Of a stretch of DNA of 64,000 nucleotides, positions 1 through 8,679 are shown piece after piece. The notes below the pieces were generated by a model that saw only the letters and a program-made list of their open reading frames with translations, had not been told where the DNA came from and did not search any database. This DNA comes from Saccharopolyspora gloriosae (lineage in GTDB: Bacteria; Actinomycetota; Actinomycetes; Mycobacteriales; Pseudonocardiaceae): NCBI RefSeq assembly GCF_014203325.1, contig NZ_JACHIV010000001.1, positions 5,705,501 through 5,769,500 of the forward strand, given 5' to 3'. Every line of letters begins with the position of its first letter. The first letter of the stretch is position 1. The position numbers were made by a program, and so were the translations under genes.

Positions 1-2038
1 TCATCGGCTGCCCCATCGGGCGGGACAGGTTCGGCGCGGTCGCCATGGTGCGGCGGGCGGTGGCCATCGCCCGGAACCAGTCCCCGCGCATGAACTCGAT
101 CTGGAACTGGTCGGTGCCCGAGAGCAGAGTCGTCTCGAACTCGTTGCGCCGCAGCAGTTCCATCGCCCGGTCGAGTTCGCCGAGCCCCAGCAGCATGTTC
201 GTCTGGTGGCGGATCTCCTCGAAGTGCTGGTCCGGCACGTCCCGGGCGCGCCACAGCTCCGGGCGGTCCACGAACCGGAACAGCTCGGTGGTGTCGCCCT
301 GCGACACGGTCGCGCCGATCAGCGCGATGTTGCCGAAGTCCTCGGTGATCGGGTCGCCGCCGGTCCACACCTCGCGCTGCTCCTCCAGCAGCGCCGCGCA
401 CTCGCCCCATCGCCCCAGCATCCCCAGCGCCACGATGCGGGCCACCACCCGCTGCGCCGGACCACCGGGCAGCGGCTGGCCGGTGCCGTCGGCGATGCGC
501 GCCAGCTCCGCGCAATCCCCGGTGGCGGCGGCGGAGACCAGGTAGATCACCTCGGCCTGCTGCAGCAAGGTGAACGGCAGGTCCTCGGCGTGGCGCCACA
601 GCAGCAGCCGGATGCTGTCGGCGGCCTCCGCCGCGCGGTAGTGCATGGTGCAGGTCCCGGCGTGCGCGAGCAGCGTCAGCGCGCGGGCCTGCGGCTCGGT
701 GACCTTCTCCGTCGCGGAACGCAGCCAGCGCACCGCCTTGCCGCCGTCGTCGAACATGGCCTGCACGCCGTGCGCGAGCAGTTCCTGCCCGGCGCGCTGC
801 GGATCGATCAGCTTGCCCGCGTCGACGAGCCGATCGGGCAGGTAACCGGGATCGTCGGTCTCCGCGCTGCCGTCCCACAGCGCGGTCACCGCGAGCGCGG
901 CGAGGTTGCGGCGCTCGAACGGCCCGAGGCTCGCCTCCAGCGCGGCCCGCACCATCGGCACCCGGAACCGCCAGCCGGCGCCGGAGGGCACCAGCACGCG
1001 CAGGCGCACCAGCCGGTCGATGCTCTCCCGCACGGCGTCCCGCTCGATGGCCGCGGAGTCCGCGATCAGCGCGGGGGCGGCGGTGCCGAGCGGCGCGAGC
1101 ACGCTCATCGCCCGAGCGGTCGCCCATTCGACGTCGCCCGCGTCGCGCACCGGCAGCAGCAGCGGATGCCTGCCGGAGATGACGGGCCGCTCGTTGGTGC
1201 GGACCAGGTACGCGTGCCGGTCCACGACGCGCAGCGAGCGCGCTTCGCGGTGCCCGGCGAGTCCCGCGACGAGCGCGGCGGGCAGGCCGCGGCTGGCCCG
1301 GTGCAGTTCGTCGACGAGCGCCGCGTCCGGGTTGGCGCGCACCGTCTCGGCGATGATCTGCTGGCTCTGCCTGCGCGTCAGCGGGCGCAGCGTGACGGTC
1401 CGGGCCAGGCCCGCGTCCCGCAGCCGCCGCAGCGGCGCGGTGACGGCGTCGCGGGCGACGTCGGTGCGCACCGTGAGCACCATCGAGATCGGGCTGCCCG
1501 ACATGTGCTGGACGAGCGGTTCCAGCAGGGCCGCGGTGGCGTCGTCGAGCCACTGCGCGTCGTCGATCAGCACCACCAGCGGCAGGTAGCGGCGGGCCGC
1601 GGAGAACACGGCCATCGCCAGCTGGGTCGCGGTGGAGGGCGCCGCCGCCGCGCTCGGCGAGCCGCTGAGCCGGGCCACCACGCCGAGCACGGAGGTCCGC
1701 ACGCCGGCCGCGCTCGGGTCGGGACCGTCCAGATCGGACAGCAGCCGGTACAGCGCGCCGAAGGCGGTGCGCCGGTCGTGCTCGCTCGCGTTGAGGTTCA
1801 GCACCCTGGCGCCGGCGAGTTCGCCGCGCAGCGCGTCCAGGACGGCGCTGCGCCCGCTGCCCGCCTCGCCGGACACGACGGTCAGCGGCGGACCGCCGCG
1901 CTTCGTGGAACCGACCAGTTCCGCGATGATCTCTTCGCGGCCGTGCAAGCGAGCGGTGAGCGCCTCGGCGGCGTCCACGCCGAGCGCTCCGGCCTCGGTC
2001 GTCCCGCTCTTGCCGACTCTTCTCGCGCCGTCAGCCAC
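1..2038 (-). CDS. LuxR-family large ATP-binding regulator (LAL type), 3' end outside window
   Basis: Leftward frame open from a GTG start at 2038 to the window edge (679 codons visible). The GTG follows an AGGAGAGG ribosome site. The N-terminal third has an AAA/STAND ATPase layout: Walker A in SGEAGSGRS and Walker B in LVVLIDDAQW, followed by an arginine-rich sensor region. The rest is a helical, TPR-like region, as in MalT/LAL activators that use ATP-dependent oligomerisation to control transcription. The C-terminal LuxR helix-turn-helix would lie beyond position 1 and cannot be seen. The Walker A reads GSGRS instead of GxGKT/S, so the usual lysine is replaced by arginine and nucleotide binding may be altered. 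It is divergent from a second regulator of the same class at 2323. The family call is firm; the target genes are unknown. Confidence 0.85.
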   Translation of the reverse strand, partial: MADGARRVGKSGTTEAGALGVDAAEALTARLHGREEIIAELVGSTKRGGPPLTVVSGEAGSGRSAVLDALRGELAGARVLNLNASEHDRRTAFGALYRLLSDLDGPDPSAAGVRTSVLGVVARLSGSPSAAAAPSTATQLAMAVFSAARRYLPLVVLIDDAQWLDDATAALLEPLVQHMSGSPISMVLTVRTDVARDAVTAPLRRLRDAGLARTVTLRPLTRRQSQQIIAETVRANPDAALVDELHRASRGLPAALVAGLAGHREARSLRVVDRHAYLVRTNERPVISGRHPLLLPVRDAGDVEWATARAMSVLAPLGTAAPALIADSAAIERDAVRESIDRLVRLRVLVPSGAGWRFRVPMVRAALEASLGPFERRNLAALAVTALWDGSAETDDPGYLPDRLVDAGKLIDPQRAGQELLAHGVQAMFDDGGKAVRWLRSATEKVTEPQARALTLLAHAGTCTMHYRAAEAADSIRLLLWRHAEDLPFTLLQQAEVIYLVSAAATGDCAELARIADGTGQPLPGGPAQRVVARIVALGMLGRWGECAALLEEQREVWTGGDPITEDFGNIALIGATVSQGDTTELFRFVDRPELWRARDVPDQHFEEIRHQTNMLLGLGELDRAMELLRRNEFETTLLSGTDQFQIEFMRGDWFRAMATARRTMATAPNLSRPMGQPM

Positions 2039-2149
2039 CGGTTCCTCTCCTGACCTTGCGGGCAGGGTGACACGTACTGCCCCGGACGAGCACAAAACGT
2101 ACCCTTGCACGACTGCGCACAGTGCACGTGCTCATCATTGTGGGTTACC

Positions 2150-2174
2150 CGAGGGATGTCCCTCGACCTAGGTC
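2150..2174. promoter_or_regulatory. Two adjacent dyads in the divergent promoter region
   Basis: CGAGGGA-TG-TCCCTCG (2150-2165) is a perfect 7-bp-arm dyad. It abuts the palindrome GACCTAGGTC (2165-2174). Both lie between the divergent LAL regulators and could be operator sites. Function is inferred from position and symmetry only. Confidence 0.4.
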
Positions 2175-2322
2175 GGAGTAATAAACAACACGAATGGCTT
2201 AAGCTTCGCGGCGACTAGGAAGGGGCGAGCGGATCGGTGGCGCGGCGAGCCCCGCAGCCCCTTCCCCTGATGTGAAGTCGGTCCCCCAGCGTTGCGGCAG
2301 CAGCCGACCGGAGAGAGGACGG

Positions 2323-5145
2323 ATGGCCAGGGAACGCGTGACGGTGTTCGGCCGCGACGAGCAGTGGGCGGCGATCGAATCGGCCGTGCAACGGCCAGGT
2401 GGCACGTTGCTGATGCTGCGCGGCAAGCCCGGCGAGGGCAAGACCGCGCTGCTGGACGGACTCACCCACGGCTGGCAGCGGCAAGGTCTGCACGTGCTGA
2501 CCGCCGACGCGGCCGACCACAACGGACTCGGGGCTCTCGACGCCCTGCTCAACGGCGTGCGCGCGCACCTGGAACGCGGCCGGGACCCGCAGCTGCTGGA
2601 CGCCGTGGCCGCCGCCGCGAAGCGCCGCCGCGACCTGGAGCTCTCCCCGCAGCAGGCGCTGCTGCCGCTGGTGCACGAGCTGGCCCGCACGATCGGCCTG
2701 ATCGCCGCCCGCGAACGCACCGTGGTGATCATCGAGGACGTGGACCGGTGCGGCCCGCTGCTGGCCGCGGCGCTGCTGCCGCTGGTGCAACGGATCCGCG
2801 CGGTGGGCGCGGCAGTGATCACCTCGGCGCGCGCCCAGGACTTCCCCACCGCCGTCCCGGCCCAGCTGAGCAACCTCGCCGAGACCGTGGTGACGCTGTC
2901 GCCGCTGTCGGAGTCGAGCATCGCGGCGCTGGCCGCGCGCTGGAGCTCCGCCGCGGGCCGGGCGACCCTGGACCAGACGGTCGTCACCGCGCTGCGCACC
3001 GGACTCGGCCCGCTCTACGGCAACCCCGGCACCCTGCTGTCCACCGTGGACGACCTGCACGCCCGCGGCAGGCTGGTGCTGATCGACGAGCACTTCTGCC
3101 TCACCCCCGTGCACGAGCCGATCGCGCTGCCAGCCGAGCACGAACTGGTCCACGCGGTGCGCAGCGACGGCGACGGCACCGAACGCGTCGCCTCCGTCAT
3201 CGCGGCCATCGACCCGGTCGGCGTCGACGACCTGCCGATGCTCACCGCTGCCGCCGCCGTCGGCCTCGACGAATCCGGCCAGGTCCTGGACCGGCTGGTG
3301 GAGACCGGAGTGCTCGCCGTCGACGAGCGCGAACGGCTGCGGTTCACGGTGCCCGCGCTGGCCGTGACGCTGCGCCGCCGCGCGGGCGCCAAGCGGCTGC
3401 GCGCGCTGCAGACCGCGCTGGCGCGCCGGATGCTCGCCCAGCTCGAACGGGACGTGCCGGTGGACCGCACCAAGCTGGCCGACCACATCGTGCAGGCCGG
3501 CCCCGGACTCGACGGGCAGCTCGCCGCCGGGGTGCTCATCGAGGAGGCCGACCGCGCCGCCGCGCACGCCCCCGCCCGCGCCGCCCGCTGGTACCAGGCC
3601 GCGCTGCGCCACCTGCCCGCCGAGGACCAGCGCTGGCCGCGGCTGCTGCGCGCCCTGCTGCGGCTGCGGATGTCGCTGGGCCAGTACCGCGAGCTCACCG
3701 AGGACGTCAGCCTCGTCGCGCCCGCCGTGCTCGCCGCGCCCTCCTGCGGCGACCAGGACAAGCGGGAGAGCACGACGCTGCTGGTCACCGTCGGGATGTG
3801 CTGGCTCTCGGCGCTGCTGCACGACGAGCGCGCCGCCGAACCCGACCGCTCCGCGCGGCTGTTCGAGTCGCTGGGCACCGGTTCCCGGTTCGACGCCGAG
3901 ATACGCCGGTTCTGCTCGGCGATGTTCGGCGGACGCGTCGGCGAAGCCGCCGCGCTGCTCAACACCATGTTCGGCGTGCCGCCGGAACCGGGCGAGCAGC
4001 ACCCGGTGGACCTCGGCGAGGTGCTGGTGCTGCTGAACGCGCTCACCGGCAGCGACACCGAGTTCCAGCACGCCTGGTCGGTGTGGCAGCGCCGCTGCCC
4101 CGAAGGCACCGCCGTGGACCCGCAGGAACTGCGGGAGGCGGGCGCGATGACGGACTACGCGACCGCGCTGGAACTCATCCTCGGCGACCGCTACGGCAAA
4201 CCCAGCCGCGGCAGCGTGCTCTGCTACCAGAAGGTGCTGCGCGCCTACAACGCCGGCGAGTGGGACACCGCGCTGTCGCTGACCCGGCACTGCGAGACCG
4301 ACCACCCGCCGGGCCGCGGCGCCCCCGCCCGGCACCTGTCCCGCGCGATCGCGGCCGAGATCTGCTCCGAACGCGGTGATCACCGCCGCGCCGCCGAATG
4401 GCTCGACCGCATCCCCCGGCTGATGGCGGGCGGGCACATCGTGGCGTGGGTGCGCTGCGGCGTCCGCTACCGCGCGGGCGACGTGACCACCGCGCTCGAC
4501 GAGGGCTGGCAGGACTACCTGCGCTACCGCGACCAGGGCGCCCCCGCCGGGCTGGAACGGCTGCTCGGCAGGCTCGTCGCGTTCGCGCTGCGCGAAGGCG
4601 ACGAGCCGCGCGCGAAGGCCCTGCTCGACGAGCTCGCCGAACTGGACGAACGGCTCGGCACCGCCACCTCGCGGGAGACGCTGCTGCTGATGCGGGGCGT
4701 GGTGACCCGCGACGCCGAACTCGGCGAGCAAGCGGTCCGGCTCGCCCGGGTCCGCGGCGCGCAGCCGCAGATCGCGCTCGGCTGCCTGCTGGTCGGCACG
4801 GTCAGCCCCGATCCGCAGCCGTGGCTGCACGAGTCCTACGTGCTGGCGAAGCGCTTCCGCTCCACCCGCGGCCGCGGCCTGGCGCAGGAGGTGATGCGCG
4901 AACGCGGCGTCACGCTGCCCCGCGCCCGCACCCGGCAGGCGCCGTTCTCCACCACCGAGATCCGTATCATCGATCTTGTCAGCGACGGTTTCACCAACCG
5001 GCAGATCGCGATGACCGTGCAGGTCAGCGAGAAGACCGTGGAAAGCCACCTGACCCGGCTGTTCGCCCGCACGGGCTGCCGCTCGCGGGTGGAACTGGCC
5101 GCCGCCTCCCTGGAAGGTCGGCTGCTCGCGCGGACCGGCTCGTGA
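2323..5145 (+). CDS. LuxR-family large ATP-binding transcriptional regulator
   Basis: A 940-residue regulator. The ATG at 2323 is chosen because a GAGAGAGGA site sits just upstream; an in-frame extension to 2272 has no such signal. Residues 34-41 form an intact Walker A (GKPGEGKT), and a Walker B-like IIEDVDR lies about 100 residues later. A long helical middle region is followed by a C-terminal LuxR helix-turn-helix over the last ~60 residues (TNRQIAMTVQVSEKTVESH). This layout is typical of LAL activators of specialised-metabolism or uptake genes. It is divergent from the similar regulator ending at 2038. The beta-helix/AAA gene starts 20 bp after its stop, so the two are probably cotranscribed and may act together. 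No direct target can be read from the sequence. Confidence 0.88.
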   Translation: MARERVTVFGRDEQWAAIESAVQRPGGTLLMLRGKPGEGKTALLDGLTHGWQRQGLHVLTADAADHNGLGALDALLNGVRAHLERGRDPQLLDAVAAAAKRRRDLELSPQQALLPLVHELARTIGLIAARERTVVIIEDVDRCGPLLAAALLPLVQRIRAVGAAVITSARAQDFPTAVPAQLSNLAETVVTLSPLSESSIAALAARWSSAAGRATLDQTVVTALRTGLGPLYGNPGTLLSTVDDLHARGRLVLIDEHFCLTPVHEPIALPAEHELVHAVRSDGDGTERVASVIAAIDPVGVDDLPMLTAAAAVGLDESGQVLDRLVETGVLAVDERERLRFTVPALAVTLRRRAGAKRLRALQTALARRMLAQLERDVPVDRTKLADHIVQAGPGLDGQLAAGVLIEEADRAAAHAPARAARWYQAALRHLPAEDQRWPRLLRALLRLRMSLGQYRELTEDVSLVAPAVLAAPSCGDQDKRESTTLLVTVGMCWLSALLHDERAAEPDRSARLFESLGTGSRFDAEIRRFCSAMFGGRVGEAAALLNTMFGVPPEPGEQHPVDLGEVLVLLNALTGSDTEFQHAWSVWQRRCPEGTAVDPQELREAGAMTDYATALELILGDRYGKPSRGSVLCYQKVLRAYNAGEWDTALSLTRHCETDHPPGRGAPARHLSRAIAAEICSERGDHRRAAEWLDRIPRLMAGGHIVAWVRCGVRYRAGDVTTALDEGWQDYLRYRDQGAPAGLERLLGRLVAFALREGDEPRAKALLDELAELDERLGTATSRETLLLMRGVVTRDAELGEQAVRLARVRGAQPQIALGCLLVGTVSPDPQPWLHESYVLAKRFRSTRGRGLAQEVMRERGVTLPRARTRQAPFSTTEIRIIDLVSDGFTNRQIAMTVQVSEKTVESHLTRLFARTGCRSRVELAAASLEGRLLARTGS

Positions 5146-5165
5146 CCGCACCTGAAGGAACGCAG

Positions 5166-7598
5166 ATGATCTCGGTCTCCCCGGCCATGCCCGGTAGCTT
5201 CCGCACCCTCACCGACGCCGTGTCCGCCGCCGGCGAGGGCGGGGTGATCAGCATCAGCGCCGGGCGTTACGAGGAGAACCTGGTCCTGACCAAGGCCGTC
5301 ACGCTCACCGCGGAGGACGGGCCGGGGACCGTGGAGCTCGTGTCCCGCCAAGGCGCCGCGATCGCGCTGGCCGCGCGGACCGCGACGCTGTCCGGCATCA
5401 CCATCCGCGGCGAGGACGCCGAGCAGGCCGCGATCGTCGCCGGCGAGGGCAGGCTCAGCCTCACCGAGTGCACCGTGGAAGCGGGCTCGTGGGCGGCGCT
5501 GTACGCGTTCGGCAACGGCACCTTCGCCATGCGCGGCTGCCAGGTGCGCAACCCCGAGGGCGCCGGTGTCGTCGTCACCTCCGCGGCGGGCAGCACCGTC
5601 GAGGAGTGCGTGTTCGAAGACCTCGGCACCTCCGGCATCGTCGTCGCCGACCAGGGCGTGCTCTCCGCCCGCGGCTGCCGCACCGGGCGCTCCGGCGGCA
5701 ACGGGATCTGCCTCAACGGCCAAGCCAAGATCACCGTCGAGAACGTGGTGCTCAGCGACGCCACCAAACCCGCCATCGCCGTGGAGCAGCAGGCCTCGGC
5801 CACGCTGCACAACCTCGCGGTCCGCGGCACCACCGGCATCGGCGCCTACCTCGCCACCACCGGCGAGGTGCGGCTGGAGGAGTGCGCGTTCGAGGACACC
5901 GCGGCCGACGGGGTGCTCATCTCCGAGCAGACGAAGGCCACGCTGCAGCAGTGCACCGTGCGCCGCGCCTCCGGCCACGGCATCCGCACCACCGACGGCG
6001 CCACCGGTTCGTTCACCGAGACCACCGTCGCCGAGGTCGCCGGGGTGGGCGTGCTGCTGGCGGACCGGACGAAGTTCGACTGCGACCGCCTCACCATCAG
6101 CGGCAGCGACGGCACCGCGCTCAGCGTCACCACCGGCACCGAGCCGGTGCTGCGCCGCGTGCAGGTGCAGGACTGCTCGGGAACGGGCGTGGAGATCAGC
6201 GGCACCGGACGCGCCCGGCTGGAGCACGCGGAGATCGACCGCTGCGGCGGCGTCGGCGTGCTCGTCGCCGACAGCGCCCGCGCCGAAGTCCAGGGGTGCA
6301 GCGTGCGGGCCGCCGCCACCTCCGGGTTCGCCGTGAACCACACCGCCCACGCCGTGTTCGAGGACTGCGACGTGTACCGCAGCGGCGCCGACGGGATGTT
6401 CATCGGCCAGGAGGGCCAGGCCACCCTGGACCGCTGCCGGCTGCGCTCCAGCAACGCCAACGGCCTGCACATCACCTCCTCCGGCCGCGCGCAGCTCACC
6501 GGCTGCGAATTCCTGGAGAACGAGGGCGACGGCATCCGGGTGCACACCGAGGAAGAGGTCGTGGTGCGCCAGTGCCACGCCAAGGACAACGGCGGCGCCG
6601 GACTGCGCCAGCTGGTGCCGACGGCGACGCTCACCGTCACCGAGATGTCCAGCAGCGGCAACGGATTCCCCGACGCGCACGGCACCGCCGGGGGCGCGCC
6701 GACCGCGACGCCGCCCGCCGCCGCCCCCGCGCAGGCCGGGTCCGCCCCGGCCGCCGCGCAGCCGCAGCAGACGAAGGCCGGGGTCTCCACCAACAGCGCG
6801 CCGCTGGACGAGATGTACCGGCTCGTCGGCCTCGAAGGCGTCAAGCGCGACGTGGCCAGCCTGGTGAACCTGAACAAGATGGCCAAGCGCCGCCAGGAAG
6901 CCGGGCTGTCCGCGCCGCCGATGAGCCGCCACCTCGTGTTCGCGGGCGCGCCCGGCACCGGCAAGACCACCGTCGCGCGGCTCTACGGCGCGGTGCTCGC
7001 CGAACTCGGCGTGCTCAGCTCCGGGCACCTCATCGAGGTCGCCCGCGCGGACCTCGTCGCGCAGATCATCGGCGGTACCGCGATCAAGACCACCGAGGCG
7101 TTCAACACCGCGCTCGGCGGCGTGCTGTTCATCGACGAGGCGTACACGCTGAGCTCCGGGCAGGGCGGCTCCGGACCGGACTTCGGCCGGGAGGCCATCG
7201 ACACGCTGGTGAAGCTCATGGAAGACCACCGCGACACCGTCGTGGTCATCGTCGCCGGGTACTCCAAGGAGATGAAGGAGTTCATGGAGACCAACCCCGG
7301 TCTCGAATCCCGGTTCAGCCACACCATCGAGTTCGCCAACTACGCCGCCGACGAACTGGTGACGATCGTGCGCCAGAACTGCCACCGGCACGACTACCAG
7401 CTCGACGAGTCCGCGGCCGACGCGCTGCACGAGCACTTCGAGAAGATGCCCAAGGACGGCACGTTCGGCAACGGCCGCACCGCGCGCAAGACCTTCGAGT
7501 CGATGGTCGCCCGGCAGGCCACCCGGCTCGGCTCGATGGCCGACTCCTCCACCGCAGACCTCACCCGGCTGCTCGCCGAAGACCTGCCCGGTCGCTGA
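5166..7598 (+). CDS. Right-handed beta-helix protein fused to a CbxX/CfqX-type AAA+ ATPase
   Basis: An 810-residue protein. The ATG at 5166 has an AAGGA site. Residues 1 to about 500 are a parallel beta-helix: a DUF1565/pectate-lyase-like start followed by roughly twenty short repeats with the pattern C/V-x-aromatic ... G-G/A-x-G-hydrophobic. A Pro/Ala/Gln-rich linker (about 510-545) leads to a C-terminal AAA+ domain of the CbxX/CfqX (EccA/SpoVK) family. That domain has Walker A GAPGTGKTT at 594-602, Walker B FIDEA around 655-659 and a FGNGRTAR arginine segment near the end. No signal peptide is seen, so it should be cytosolic. The helix may bind a polymer or partner that the ATPase remodels; that is inference. 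It follows the LuxR gene by 20 bp. Domain calls are strong; the role is unknown. Confidence 0.85.
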   Translation: MISVSPAMPGSFRTLTDAVSAAGEGGVISISAGRYEENLVLTKAVTLTAEDGPGTVELVSRQGAAIALAARTATLSGITIRGEDAEQAAIVAGEGRLSLTECTVEAGSWAALYAFGNGTFAMRGCQVRNPEGAGVVVTSAAGSTVEECVFEDLGTSGIVVADQGVLSARGCRTGRSGGNGICLNGQAKITVENVVLSDATKPAIAVEQQASATLHNLAVRGTTGIGAYLATTGEVRLEECAFEDTAADGVLISEQTKATLQQCTVRRASGHGIRTTDGATGSFTETTVAEVAGVGVLLADRTKFDCDRLTISGSDGTALSVTTGTEPVLRRVQVQDCSGTGVEISGTGRARLEHAEIDRCGGVGVLVADSARAEVQGCSVRAAATSGFAVNHTAHAVFEDCDVYRSGADGMFIGQEGQATLDRCRLRSSNANGLHITSSGRAQLTGCEFLENEGDGIRVHTEEEVVVRQCHAKDNGGAGLRQLVPTATLTVTEMSSSGNGFPDAHGTAGGAPTATPPAAAPAQAGSAPAAAQPQQTKAGVSTNSAPLDEMYRLVGLEGVKRDVASLVNLNKMAKRRQEAGLSAPPMSRHLVFAGAPGTGKTTVARLYGAVLAELGVLSSGHLIEVARADLVAQIIGGTAIKTTEAFNTALGGVLFIDEAYTLSSGQGGSGPDFGREAIDTLVKLMEDHRDTVVVIVAGYSKEMKEFMETNPGLESRFSHTIEFANYAADELVTIVRQNCHRHDYQLDESAADALHEHFEKMPKDGTFGNGRTARKTFESMVARQATRLGSMADSSTADLTRLLAEDLPGR

Positions 7599-7607
7599 CC
7601 CCGGCCG

Positions 7608-7642
7608 TTCCGCTGCGCGCGGTGATCACGCGCCCAGCGGAA
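7608..7642 (+). terminator. Hairpin downstream of the beta-helix/AAA gene
   Basis: Arms TTCCGCTG and CAGCGGAA (8 bp) enclose a 19-nt loop, 10 bp after the stop codon. There is no T tract. Probable terminator. Confidence 0.4.
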
Positions 7643-7748
7643 GGGTGAATCCGATGGGGCAAACGGGCTGCGTCCGCGCTGCCGAACGGCGGGGGCGGCC
7701 CGTCACCAGGCATGATCAAATCGACGGGCGACGATCGGAGGGAAGGTC

Positions 7749-8339
7749 ATGGAGGAAGTGGTCCTGCTCGCGGAGGACGGGCACGCCATCGGCACCACCG
7801 ACAAGGCGACCGTGCACCACGCGGACACGCCACTGCACCTGGCGTTCTCCTGCTACGTGTTCAACACGCGCGGTGAGTTCCTGCTGACCCAGCGGGCGTT
7901 GAGCAAGGCGACCTGGCCCGGCGTGTGGACGAACACCTGCTGCGGCCACCCCGCGCCCGGCGAAACCCCGCGGGACGCGGTGCTGCGCAGGCTCGGCGAG
8001 GAACTCGGCACCCACGTCCCCGACGTCGAACTGGTGCTGCCCGGCTTCCGCTACCGCGCGGTCATGGGCAACGGCATCGTGGAGAACGAGATGTGCCCGG
8101 TGTTCCGGGTGATCGCCGACGTCACGACCGACCCCAACCCCGCCGAAGTCGAAGCGGTGCGCTGGGTGCCGTGGGCGGAGTTCTCCGCCGACGTGCTCGC
8201 CGGGACCGCGGACGTGTCGCCGTGGAGCGCCCTGCAGATCACCGAACTCACCAAGCTCGGGACGGATCCTGCGAAGTGGGCGGTAGGAAACCCCGCCGAC
8301 CTGCCCCCCGCGGCTCGTGAGCCTCTTCGGGCTGGTTGA
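7749..8339 (+). CDS. idi: Isopentenyl-diphosphate delta-isomerase (type I)
   Basis: A 196-residue Nudix-fold enzyme that interconverts isopentenyl and dimethylallyl diphosphate for isoprenoid synthesis. The ATG at 7749 follows GGAGGGAAGG. The catalytic cysteine segment TNTCCGHP is present around residues 61-68. The Nudix-like acidic segment (GEELG) and the C-terminal glutamate segment ENEMCPVF are also present. Length matches bacterial type I enzymes (about 180-200). It stands alone between the beta-helix/AAA gene and a structured intergenic repeat. No other isoprenoid genes are adjacent, so it could serve central metabolism or a terpenoid pathway elsewhere. Confidence 0.95.
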   Translation: MEEVVLLAEDGHAIGTTDKATVHHADTPLHLAFSCYVFNTRGEFLLTQRALSKATWPGVWTNTCCGHPAPGETPRDAVLRRLGEELGTHVPDVELVLPGFRYRAVMGNGIVENEMCPVFRVIADVTTDPNPAEVEAVRWVPWAEFSADVLAGTADVSPWSALQITELTKLGTDPAKWAVGNPADLPPAAREPLRAG

Positions 8340-8360
8340 TTTCACGGCTCTTTTTGCTTT

Positions 8361-8480
8361 GGTGGTCGGGTAGCGGAACCTCAGTCGGTCTCTCGCTGCG
8401 GGATCTTTTTCCCAAGTGGCTCCGCCACGAGGGAAAAAGCTGTCCTCGCGAGAGACCGACTGAGAACCCGCGGGTGGTCG
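8361..8480 (+). repeat. Structured intergenic repeat, copy A
   Basis: The outer stem is 16 bp and perfect (8380-8395 with 8449-8464). It encloses the invariant internal-loop strands CTGCGGGATC (8396-8405) and GCTGTCCTCG (8439-8448). Inside is an inner stem TTTTTCCC/GGGAAAAA, capped by GTGGC-tcc-GCCAC. The outer-arm sequence differs from copies B and C yet stays fully complementary; the loop strands are identical in all three. Flanks GCGGAACCT and GAGAACCCGC are also shared. It lies 22 bp after idi. Confidence 0.85.
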
Positions 8481-8602
8481 GCTTTGGACGTGGGCTATTC
8501 GCTGCGCGAATACAGGCACGGCCTTCGGCCGCAAGGCAGACTTCGCTTCGCTCGCCCCAGGCACGGCTACGCCGCCCAAGGCACGGGGCTCGGGTTTGGT
8601 GA
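8481..8602 (+). repeat. Run of short GC-rich mini-hairpins following copy A
   Basis: A noncoding stretch with several tiny dyads in succession: TTCGC-tgc-GCGAA, GGCC-tt-CGGCC, and repeated CAGGCACGGC / CAAGGCACGG segments. It continues copy A and is not present after copies B and C. I see no gene in it. Confidence 0.45.
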
Positions 8603-8679
8603 GATCGGGCTCTCTTCGGGGTCGGGGTGGTAGTGGGGTTGTTAGCTTCGGGTGGGTCGTCCAGTGGAAGTGAGGGGTC

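Noticed and set aside
206..2053. Long plus-strand frame opposite the first LAL regulator
   Set aside because: The opposite strand encodes recognisable Walker motifs; the plus frame does not resemble a protein.
2215..5151. A 978-codon minus-strand frame opposite the LuxR gene
   Set aside because: Low-complexity composition and no motif; explained by third-position GC bias of the real gene.
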